Positions 35,500-44,466 of a DNA stretch of 64,000 nucleotides are shown one piece after another. A program made the position numbers and the translations under genes. This DNA comes from Septoria linicola (lineage: Eukaryota > Ascomycota > Dothideomycetes > Mycosphaerellales > Mycosphaerellaceae): contig CP099432.1 of assembly GCA_024114885.1 (NCBI GenBank), forward strand, positions 186,001-250,000, read 5' to 3'. Position 1 is the stretch's first letter. Every line of letters starts with the position of its first letter. The notes beneath the pieces were generated by a model that searched no databases, was not told where the DNA came from, and saw only the letters and a list, made by a program, of their open reading frames with translations.

Positions 35500-38400
35500 A
35501 CGCTATAATTTATCTACCTTTGTAACCTCTTTATTATCGCTAATACTATTAAACTTTAAAAGGGCCTTAATTTCGTTTTTAACCTCCTTATTCTACTCCT
35601 CGACTATCTCTATCTAATTATAAATAAGTTCTAAATTAGGATAAAGAGTAGATACTTCTATAGTAAGTACTACTCTTATATTATACTTATAATCGTAATA
35701 TCGATATCGTGATAGTATAATATACGTAAAGGTATCTAGATTATATGTCCGATTATAGTAGTTCTAATAACGTATAATACTAAAATCTCGTTCGTATCTA
35801 GTACCTACTACTAGAATATATAGAATATCCTAAGCTATTTTCGATATAGTAGGGAATATATTAGTAAGAGCTAGCTATATATCTATAGGATCTATTCTAT
35901 CTATATATAAGAAGTCTACTTTCTAATAGCGCTCTAGTTCGTTATTAGGCTCGACTAAGAGAGCTACGTCTAGTACTAGTTAAGCTTTATTATCGTCGCT
36001 ATCGATCCTTATAGCGAAGGAGATTAAGAAGCTTTATATACCTCGAGGCTACTATTTCGAAGCTCGTATAGTACTAGATAAAGCTTTATAATACTTTAAC
36101 TACTCTATACGTAATTTACTCTAGTAGAGATCTTCTAAACTATCGTTATCGAAAGCGCCTCGCTTCTAGAACATACTCTTAATCGTAGAGTATAGTAGTA
36201 CTACTATACCGTAGTAGTCTCTAAATCGTTACTAGGTTCGTTAGTAATATTAAAAGAGCTTAGTATACGCTTTGTCTAGTACCTTATAGAGTAAGACCTT
36301 CTAAGCCTCTTTCTTATACTTGAGTTTCTTGTCTACTTTGTCTAGAATATTAAAAAGAGAGTTATAGTAGCTAAGGACTAGATAGAGGCTAGGGCTCTTT
36401 ATCGTACCGACGTAGGTAGTAGCCTAAGCGAAGGGTATAGTTAGAGATATAAGATATTCTAACCGTTACTAGTCGGTATTAGATAGTATAAGTATTAGTA
36501 GCGACTAACGCTTAATAAATTTATCGATAAAGTCGCGTAGTCGACTAAAGCGAGATAGTATTATCGTAGTCGAGCTCTAATAGGTCCTTACGTCTTATAT
36601 TACTCGTAGTAGTCTCGTTATAGGATACTTTTACTAGCGTACGTAAGCCTTTAGATAGAGATATAGATTCTTTAGACGCTCTCTTTAGAGATCTATAAAG
36701 CTCTCGAAACGCTAAGAACTAGAGTTTACCTATACTATAAACCTATAGACCTAGGACGATTAATAAGCGCCGACTATACTTACCGACTACGATCGTCGAC
36801 TATAACTACGATATATCTTAAATAAAAGTTTAGGTAGTCCTTTAAGAGAAGCTACTATATTAGTCTTTTAAAACCTTTCTAGAGCTCGTTAATCTTTCTT
36901 ATCGTCCTAAAACTCTTATAGATTATTAATTAGTATTATTTATAGTTATATAAAAAAGGCCTTTATAGTAAGCTATATTATATAAGTAAAATATAGAAAC
37001 CGTTCTAGAATCGTAGCTAGCGTAGTAGGCTTAATAGCCTTAATATTAGAGAAGAGATTTACCTTATCTAGTTAAATATCTAGTACTACCGGCTCTATAA
37101 GCTCTTCGATCGAAATAGAAGGCTTTACGGTTTTCACGCTATACTCTATTAAGTAAAGGCTAATAGCCTTAATACTAGCTTACGTTAGTACCGATTAAAT
37201 AGATACTAGTAAGACGTATATAGACCTATAGAGTATACTATTATTTCTAGCGTTATCGTATATAAGAGCGATTAGTTAGTCTCTAAGGCTAAACCTTTAT
37301 AATATATTAAAGAGTAATTTCGAAAGTCGCTCTCTAGTATATCTACTAGTAACGTAGAGAAAGTCTAATATCGCCTCGTACTATACCTATTTAGCGTCGA
37401 TCTAGTAGGTATAGATAGTAAGGAATAAAGCTTTTATACCGCTAGACTACTAGCTGTCGACTATAATAGTAACCTTAGAGGTTCTAGCTAGTATAGCCTT
37501 TAGATCTTCCTTAGACCTCTCTTAGACCTCTTAAAGAAGAGCCTTAATTATCTTACTAGAGTAGAAAGGTATTTCGAGACTAGGATTAAGGTATATATAT
37601 ATATAGTAGACTATAGGATTCTCGAAGAAATTAAGTAGTAGGCTATATACTACGATTATTTACGTAGATACTATAGAGAAGTTATTAATACTTAGGTCTA
37701 GGTCGCTAAGGTAACTCTTACGATTTCGAGCCTAACTATATAAGCTTAATAACGTAGTTAGTAAACGTAGTTAGTAGGAACTTATATAATAGTCTTTATA
37801 CTACTAGATATACTCTAGTAGTATCCTCTCTCTCTTAAATACCTATACGTACTCCTTAGTTCGAAGATAAGAACTAAGACTACTTATACTAATATAGAGG
37901 CCTAGATAGGCTAAAGAGGTCTCGTAACCTTAGTAGACTACTTTTAGCGAGGTATTCTCGATATTAATCCTCTAGTCGAAAAACTTCTAGACCTAGAAAG
38001 AATAGGTACTCTCTTATTTAATAGATATAGTCTTTTATATCCTAAACTTATACTTATAGCGACCTTATACCTCCTACTATCGTCGTATATACTAGTCTCT
38101 AAAGTCTGTTTTATACTCTTTCTACTATAGATATACTCTATTTACTTAAGTCTAGTCTAGAGAAGACGTAGATATATTAATTAGAATTTTAGAAGTAGTA
38201 GATAGTCTACTAGAGCTCTACTCTAATACTATATATCGTTACGTAGAGAGTCCTATCGGACTAGATTCGAATTATAAAGAGTCTCTAAAAACGCTATCTT
38301 AATATCGTTATCTTAGTCGAGTACTAGACCTAAGTCCTCTAGTAGCTAGTAATAGATTTCGCTATAAAGGTAGCGTGTTTATAGGTAGTAGTATTAAAAC

Positions 38401-39600
38401 TAGAAGAGTTAAAGAAGATAAAGGTAGACTAAATTATAAAAGTAAGAAAGAGAGGAGCCCTAGACTGTCTATAAAACACGCTATAACTTTACTCTAGTAC
38501 GACGTCTATAGTAGTTCTTACTCGTAGAGAAGCCTAAATTATACTAATTAGATATAGTAAAGCTCCTTGTCCGCTAATAATAGACTAGTTAAGAACTTAG
38601 TACTAATCTCTAGATTAAGTGCGCTAGGATCTATTAGATCTATAATAATAGACGAAAAGCTAATACTAGCCTACTCGCTCTTAAATCTAGCTTAAACTAG
38701 ACTCTCGACTATAGCTTCGAGTAAAGTCTCTTTCTTATTAAGTATATATTGTTTATTAAATATACTATAGGTAAGCTTCGCGTTTTGTCTCTACTATATA
38801 GATATAGTAGGTATAGAGAATCTATAGGTATTCTAATCGTAGTTAGTAGGAATTAGCTATCTAAGATACTCGATAAGGATTAAAAAGTAATTAACGAAGG
38901 AGAGCTTCTAGCTAAGAACATTACGTAGTATAGCCTAGTGTTCTATCTAAAAGATATCGTAGAGTATAGGTAAAACGCTATTAGTAATATACGACTATAG
39001 TTAATTAGTATATAGTTAGTAAATATAGTCGGCGCTTAAGATAGCTAGTAGATATACCTTGACTTAGGCTTCTAGTACTAATATCTAAAGTAAGATAGCT
39101 AGACCTCGAAGCTATAGTGTCGTAAAAGAGGAGCTCTATATTATATTAGTAGATAGGAGTTTCTAATAGATAGAAAGACTTACGCTATCGCTATATACTT
39201 ATATAGCTATAAGTTTATCTAGCGCCTTAATCTTAGACTAGAACTCGCTAATTGCCTTATACTAGTATTAATAAGTCGCTCTACTATAGTTAGTAGAGCC
39301 TAGCGTACTAGTAGATAGCTTAATAGCGCGCTTAGCCTAAATGTCCTCCTCTTAAGACAAGCTTAGTAGGTTATCGATAATAACGTTTATAGAGTTTCTC
39401 TTTAACTTAGAAGGATCTAATAGTACCTAAACCTATATACTACTATCTTCCTTTTTAAATTCTTCTAATATACTCTCTTTTCTCTTAATCTCCTTATATA
39501 GAAGGTAGAGCTCGATATACTAACCTTCTTTATCTTTCTAAGCGAGGTCTTTAGGAGATTTCTTTTCCTCTACCTTCTTAAGAGCCTTCCTCTCTCTATA
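35500..39600 (-). pseudogene. hAT-family transposase of hAT-2, RIP-degraded
   Basis: Read on minus: a charged N-terminal part with ERKALKKVEEKKSPKDLA (near 39,535-39,590); LNPSLEIPFYSSKIIKALL (near 37,545-37,600); KVTIIVDS and SSGIKALFLTIY (about 37,410-37,478, first catalytic Asp block, 'T-DGW-S'). RFLYFTYIIQLTIKAFF lies near 36,960-37,010 and SSS-RFESFIDL near 36,690-36,730. The dimerisation domain is WDILYILVVGTRYERDFSII-like (about 35,775-35,850). The C-terminus may run to about 35,500. This resembles the ricesleeper-type hAT proteins common in fungi. A possible 41-base intron (36,783 to 36,743) would restore continuity. Confidence 0.85.
36743..36783 (-). other. Candidate intron in hAT-2 transposase
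   Basis: On minus the sequence starts GTAAGT (36,783-36,778) and ends CTATAG (36,748-36,743), with a TTATTAATC branch-like site between. Removing it joins the segment ending KIYRSYSRRS to the one beginning with an FIV/NSSS stretch, in agreement with the hAT domain order. At 41 bases it is short for a fungal intron. It contains one copy of the TAGTCGG motif discussed below. Confidence 0.35.
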
Positions 39601-39608
39601 TAATATTA

Positions 39609-39633
39609 GCGCCGACTATATATACCGACTATA
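39609..39633 (+). repeat. Left copy of a 25-base inverted repeat
   Basis: This begins gcgccgactata and continues with two further ccgacta units. It matches, in inverted orientation, 43,120-43,144 at 24 of 25 positions. Together the two would bound a 3.5-kb unit holding both histone H3-like pseudogenes. A clean target duplication was not found: TA follows the right copy, TT precedes the left. Confidence 0.6.
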
Positions 39634-41330
39634 TTTACCGACTATATATATAATAGTATAATAGAGACTTACTATTATTTAGTAAAGCTTACCTTATAGA
39701 CTAGTTTCTATTAATTAATATACGTCTTCTACGCGTCCTTATTAAGGCTATCCTACTCTAGTAGTATAGCTATTTACTTTACCTTAAAACGACTAAAAGC
39801 TTGATTCTTTACTTTACGTTTTAGTCTACTTTAGCCCTATCTTCGTCTATAGCTTAAGTACGTACGTAGTCGCGTAGTATATTTAGATTAATCGAGTAGT
39901 CTTTAATATCCTTTCTTATCGTAGTAAGTCTTACGCGTTTCGCCTCGAGTTTAGGAAGAGACTCTACCTTATACTTCTAACGTACTATTTCTAGGACAAT
40001 TAGTATTAAAAGTGTCGCGTTCGATAGCTATAACGGTTACCTACTAAATAGTAGTAGAATTAGGTAGGTTAGATAAGCGATAGTAATATACGACGAATTT
40101 AGTTATAAGTATAGGTAGTTAGAAAGTAAGGTTTAGAATTTATAGGAAGTAAGGAAATCTAGAGTCTAAGAGCTAACTAAGTAGGAGTAACGTTAAGGTA
40201 GGTCCGCTCCTAGATACTTTAATATAGCTTTCTAGATAATATTAGTTATTAGTATATATAGTCGGTACTTTATTATTAGATTATATCTTAGTATAGGCTA
40301 ATATATCTACTAAGTCTGCCTATCCTAGGTCTCTATAGTATATCTACTAAATAGAAGAAAGATTACTTTAAAAAGAGAGGTATAGGCTAATTATATAAGA
40401 CTAATAGTAGATTATAGAGACCTAGCCTTTATTCTAGAAAGGACATCTTAACTTCTTAAGAAGTACTTACTTGTTTATACTTACCTTTTCTACTATATAT
40501 AACCTTATATTAGCTAGAGATATTATAATTTTAGCTATTATATTAAGAACTATCCTATCGATCTATAGACTAGGTTTAAAACTCTTGAAGCTACTTAATA
40601 AGTTAATAGGCTTAATAGATTACTAAAATAGTATAAATCCTAAGAATCCTATAGTATATATTAATAGAATAAATATTTAGTTTTAAGATATTTTAAGGCC
40701 TAATAACGAGATACTACTATTAAGTCTATTATAGAGAAAGTTTTTCTTTAGATTTAGAAGATTCTACTAATCTTTTAGAACTAGCCTTTTTAATTAGTCT
40801 TAGAAAAGAGAGAGAGTATTACTACTTTATATTTATATATTTTATACTATCTAGTATATATAGTAAAAATATTCTCTTCTATAGTATTATAGATAATTTA
40901 TTATTAATAGAATAGGCCTTAGTTTAGTATAACTTAGAACTAATAGCTTATTTTTTAATTATTCTATACTAATATCTAATTATATAGATCTAGTAAACTA
41001 ATATCGACTATAACTATCCTCTAGTTCTACGCTTCTAGAATTAATTAAGATAAGATTTATAGTTAGTAATCGTAGTCGGTAGTAGTTTTCCTAGTATAGT
41101 ACCTTCCTATTTAAGTATAGACGTAGGATCTAGTAAGTTTCTTAGTATCTCTTTAGACTCGAGGTTCTATAGGTTATAGTATCTTAGTAAGTTTTAGTAT
41201 CTTTCTAACTACCTACTTCTTCTTTCTTTACTTCCTTCCTCCTATCTCTACTCTTTTCTTTATTTCTTATACTGTTCTTCGATTACGACGCTCTATATAG
41301 GAGCGATAATTAAGTATCGATCTCTTTAAG
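39634..41330. other. Degraded sequence upstream of the H3-like pseudogenes
   Basis: No recognisable coding motif. From about 40,200 to 41,000 CpG becomes very rare, as in 18,260-27,990, while both sides keep CpG; this may mark another small insertion. A pyrimidine-rich run (about 41,215-41,275) precedes the first H3-like core and could be part of a former promoter or 5' leader. Confidence 0.4.
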
Positions 41331-41339
41331 CTCTTCTTA

Positions 41340-41790
41340 GCGTTCACGATCGTATAGTCTACTAAAAGTAGCTATTCTAGAGAGTACTACTTAGAAGCCT
41401 ATTAAGCCTTAGAAGAAGGTTATTATAGTAAAAACGAACACTCGTTAGAAGCGTATACCTTGTAATAGTAGGTAGAAACGTTATATCTTTAAGTTAGGTA
41501 CTATTACGCTTTATTAGATTAAGAAATTATAGAGTATAATAGAACTATATATCTAACGCCTCCTATTCTAGTAGCTTATTCGCGAGATCGTTCTTACTTT
41601 TAGTAGTAGGCTACGCTATTAATTAGTAGCCTTAGAATGCCTCTAAGAGGTAGCTAAAGCGTTCCTTACTACTAAATTTAAGATATCTAATCTCCTAGCT
41701 ATCTATATAAAGTAGGTTATACTATAGGCTAAGGATCTATAGCTATACTATCGTATTCGTATAAGGTTTACTAGCTAGGATAGTAGTATA
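41340..41790 (+). pseudogene. Histone H3-like pseudogene A, RIP-degraded, intronless core
   Basis: Histone H3 forms the nucleosome core with H4. The frame 41,479-41,760 (94 codons, no gap) aligns with the H3 core from the residues before 'KPGTVALRE' to 'ARRIR'. Visible pieces are FKLGTITLY (H3 KPGTVALRE), LIREIVLTFSSRLRY (LVREIAQDFK-DLRF), ALECL-EVAKAFL (ALQEA-EAYL), NLLAIYIK (NLCAIHAK) and AKDL-L (PKDIQL). There are ten in-frame TAG/TAA codons and no TGA; several fall where H3 has Gln. A basic tail (VKTNTR-KRIP, from about 41,425) precedes the core. No start codon can be fixed. Divergence from canonical H3 suggests a variant. Confidence 0.85.
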
Positions 41791-42190
41791 GTTTAGTAGA
41801 AGCGTAAGTCTACTAACTATAGATACTAACTATATTTCTAACCTATTATCTTAGTAGATATATAGCGAGTTCCTCTAGAGAATAGAGAGGTCGTTAGTAC
41901 CTTAGGCTTTAGACTCTAAATTCTAGCTCTATATTAAAACCTTATAATTTCGACCTTACGACTATAACTCTAAACAAATATAATATTATTAATATTCTAT
42001 CGCGTTCTCGCGCGATATAGTACTTCTAGTTAACTACGACTTCTTTAATCGTCTCGTATAAGACGCTACTATACTTACGCCTAAATAACATACTCTCGCT
42101 AATTAAGTATCGCGTTCTTCTACTCTATTAGCGTAACTTTAAATAGAGAGAGCTAGCGACTAGCCTTAAGGATAGGCTAATAATCTAATT
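41791..42190 (+). other. Spacer between the two H3-like pseudogenes
   Basis: RIP-affected, CpG-containing sequence. The frame of H3-like A can be read on for a short distance, but nothing matches a known domain. It could be an extended C-terminal tail of A, an intergenic promoter for B, or both. Confidence 0.35.
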
Positions 42191-42211
42191 CTTATCGATA
42201 TATAAGACAGT

Positions 42212-42292
42212 AATAATAAAGACGCGCCTAAAGCGGATAATAATAAATACGCGTCTAAAGAAGAGGATAATAAAGACGCGTCTAAAGAGGAG
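42212..42292 (+). repeat. 27-base coding repeat in the N-terminal extension of H3-like B
   Basis: Three consecutive 27-base units encode nine-residue repeats reading NNKDAPKAD, NNKYASKEE and DNKDASKEE, followed by NNK, which starts the next segment. They give an alternating acidic and lysine character ahead of a Lys/Arg-rich stretch (KKKRRAG near 42,390). Confidence 0.85.
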
Positions 42293-42551
42293 AATAATAA
42301 GCCTTCTACTATAAATAGGCCTACTACTAGTAGGAAGGGCCTTAGTAGAAAGTAGTCTATTATATAAAAAGCGCCTTGTAAAATAATAACGAAGAAGAAG
42401 AGAAGAGCCGGTCTAAAACTTACTATAAAGAAGAAATCCTATATCTTAAAAGTATAGTCGAATACTTAGAACGTAGTACGAGCTAGTAGGCTTTCTAAGA
42501 AGGCTCTAGTAGTAAGGAGAGTAAGAAAGCCTTATCGCTATAAGCTAGATA

Positions 42552-42602
42552 GTAAGTTAAAACGTAGTTAGTAAACGTAGTTCGTACGCTAATCTACTAT
42601 AG
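42552..42602 (+). other. Intron 1 of H3-like B (51 bases)
   Basis: It starts GTAAGT, has a branch-like GCTAAT at 42,589-42,594 and ends CTATAG. It splits the codon after the 'KPG' equivalent, and its removal restores the continuous H3 core. Length and signals are typical of ascomycete introns. Confidence 0.8.
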
Positions 42603-42785
42603 TTTTAGCTCTATAAGAGATTTAGATATTTTAGAGGACTAGGGATCTACTTATTAGTAAGCTTCCCTTCTAGCGACTAGTAAGAGAGGTCGCCTATAGC
42701 TTTAAGTAAGATCTACGCTTTTAGGCTACTATACTAGAAGCGTTATAAGAGGTAGTAGAGCTCTATTTAACGAAGGTTTTTAAGA

Positions 42786-42835
42786 GTATATATCCTTCTA
42801 TATTACTATTTAGCGGCTTATACTAACTTATATAG
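42786..42835 (+). other. Intron 2 of H3-like B (50 bases)
   Basis: It starts GTATAT, has a branch-like ACTAAC at 42,822-42,827 and ends TATATAG. It is in the same phase as intron 1 and falls between the 'LFE' and 'DTNLCAIH' equivalents. Its removal joins ...KVFK to -TNLYAIY. Confidence 0.8.
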
Positions 42836-43119
42836 ATACTAACCTCTACGCTATCTATATAAAGCGAGTTACGATCTAGTAGAAGGATATATAGCTCGTT
42901 TAGAGAATACTTCGTATATAGAGCGTTATAGATAATAAGGGTTATTTAAAGTAGTATAGTACTACGTATTATATTCGGCGTAAGGAATAGCGTTTAGGCT
43001 ACTTCGAGATACCTAGCTACGTAGTAGAAGCGTAGTATTAAATTATATTATAACTATAGCGAACGATATAAGATTACTTTCTACTTTTATACTATAAAAC
43101 CTTCGTTTCCTCTTATCTC

Positions 43120-43144
43120 TATAGTCGGTATATATAGTGGGCGC
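43120..43144 (-). repeat. Right copy of the 25-base inverted repeat
   Basis: Inverted partner of 39,609-39,633 with one mismatch. It lies about 200 bases downstream of the last H3-like exon. Between it and the hAT-2 end (43,367) the sequence is rich in ataggtta-type motifs, which look like hAT subterminal repeats. Confidence 0.6.
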
Positions 43145-43387
43145 CTATCGTCCTTTTTATATACTTAGATACTTAAAATATATAGATTTTAGTATACTTA
43201 TACCTATACTCCTATAGGTACCTACGTAGGTATACGCTCTAACCTATATTTTCTAGTTATAGGTACTACCTATTAAGCTTTAGCGGGTTACCTCTCTAAC
43301 CTATATCGATTACTAAGAATATAGATTTAGACCTAACTCTACCTATACTAACCTATTCCGACGTCTAACGAAGATTATATACTAATT

Positions 43388-43419
43388 AGACAAACACTAC
43401 CCTTGATTAGTGTCTGTCT
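43388..43419. other. Imperfect hairpin at the edge of the RIP-affected block
   Basis: agacaaacacta (43,388-43,399) and tagtgtctgtct (43,408-43,419) pair at 11 of 12 positions around an 8-base loop. It sits exactly where AT-rich sequence gives way to balanced composition, and could be the terminus of an older element such as hAT-1. Confidence 0.4.
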
Positions 43420-44042
43420 GTCTATAAGCTAGCCTAGATATAGACAGCTCGACCTTAATCGGGAAGCGTGGAGCCCTTTACTTTTATACCGTGGCCACTA
43501 GCACGTGAATGTATGTCGATTGGCCCGGAAGGCAAAGGGTGCTATCGCAACTGCATAAAGGAGCGGCCCGACTCTCTGCCCGGATCGTGACCACTGCCAT
43601 TACGCTGCGTGGATGTGTGATGCATGGCAGCATGTGGTATGTACAAAGCGTCTGTCACAACAACGGGCGGTCTGCTGCTGTACTCGGCTTCCGATATTCA
43701 TCTTCCTGGCCTGCGCATGATACTTTCTGCCTGGTTCGTCGAAGTGACATGCTTCATTAGCTGTATAAGACGGAAGCGCTCACACCCAGGCTGAGCGAGT
43801 GTGGGAACACAGTCATATGCCTGCAGATGTCGCAGTTACCTGGAGCCTTTCTCCGCCATCGCCGATCCCCGCTGCTTTGGCACGTGCGCTGCACTCATCC
43901 GTGCTTTTCTGTGTCATTGAACAGCAGGCTTTCCCGAGTACAAGCGACTTCCCACCTCAATTTTTTCATTTATGGTGTCGGCGCTGCATGTCGAGGCCAT
44001 CAAAAGATAGGTCGCGACGGCGCTGGACTCAGCTGGGAAGGT

Positions 44043-44111
44043 GCGGGTGCTCTGAGGAGGAGGGGGTGCCCTCAAAGCACCCGCTCCTCTCACATTCGGG
44101 AGGCGCCTGCC
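44043..44111 (+). repeat. GC-rich hairpin repeat, copy 1
   Basis: gcgggtgc (44,043-44,050) pairs with gcacccgc (44,077-44,084), with a second nested pair gggtgc/gcaccc. From 44,051 to 44,111 it resembles the reverse complement of 58,202-58,257, including a shared cattcgggagg block. It is possibly the end of a small non-autonomous transposon. Confidence 0.6.
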
Positions 44112-44424
44112 AACGGGATGCAATTGTGAGTGTCGCCAAGACGTCGCGTGCGCACCGCCGCCATGCGGCACGCTGAGCTACGTCTTGCCACGAAATGAGA
44201 GATGATTGTACAGGCTGGGTGTTCCTAGCTGCCATGCTTTTATTGTCTTCGCAGGAATTGTATGTACTCGAGTGCAGAGCAGTTATGCAGATGGTTCTAG
44301 ATGTATTGTCACAGAGATGGTCTTGCACGCCTTGATCGTTTTCGTGTTGGCTTTTGCTTCTTACGTTGGATGTAGTCGGGGCTCTGTATCGCCGATCCGA
44401 GGCGCTCTTGTCACCACGTCCTCG

Positions 44425-44466
44425 ACGCGTTCCACAACAACAACGCGTCTCCCTCGCCCGACGCGT
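44425..44466. promoter_or_regulatory. Three ACGCGT boxes at 18-base spacing
   Basis: ACGCGT occurs at 44,425-44,430, 44,443-44,448 and 44,461-44,466, exactly 18 bases apart. ACGCGT is the MluI cell-cycle box bound by MBF-type factors in fungi. No clear gene starts next to it, so this is a motif observation only. Confidence 0.3.

Larger units (their letters stand above)
42200..42925 (+). pseudogene. Histone H3-like pseudogene B with N-terminal extension and two introns
   Basis: Exon 1 (about 42,200-42,551) encodes an acidic/Lys repeat, a Lys/Arg-rich tail and VRKPYRYKLD, the H3 'KKPHRYKPG' block. Exon 2 (42,603-42,785) reads RDLLISKLPF-RLVREVAYSF, then DLRF-ATILEAL-EVVELYL (H3 LPFQRLVREIA, DLRFQ, ALQEA-EAYL). 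Exon 3 (42,836-42,921) reads TNLYAIYIKRVTI and KDI-LV (NLCAIHAKRVTI, KDIQLA). Eleven stops in the core are all TAG or TAA, at canonical Gln sites among others. Two introns with intact signals join the exons in phase. The extension of more than 100 residues before the fold is much longer than a normal H3 tail. Confidence 0.88.
35122..43367 (-). mobile_element. hAT transposon (hAT-2) with target duplication, containing nested DNA
   Basis: The 8-base direct repeat ACGAAGAT stands at 35,114-35,121 and 43,368-43,375, the length hAT elements create. The ends are inverted repeats: tagacgttagaataggt at 35,122, and tagacgtcggaataggt when read inward on minus from 43,367. The transposase lies on minus (about 35,500-39,600). 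The rest includes two H3-like pseudogenes on + and further degraded sequence. At 8.2 kb it is much longer than a typical hAT element, which suggests nested insertion or captured cargo in the right half. Confidence 0.85.

Noticed and set aside
36766..39036. A separate 2.3-kb transposon bounded by AGCGCC-type inverted repeats and TA
   Set aside because: The ends pair well, but the hAT-2 transposase reads across 36,766 in correct domain order. The left copy therefore lies within the gene, perhaps in an intron. Kept only as part of the motif finding.
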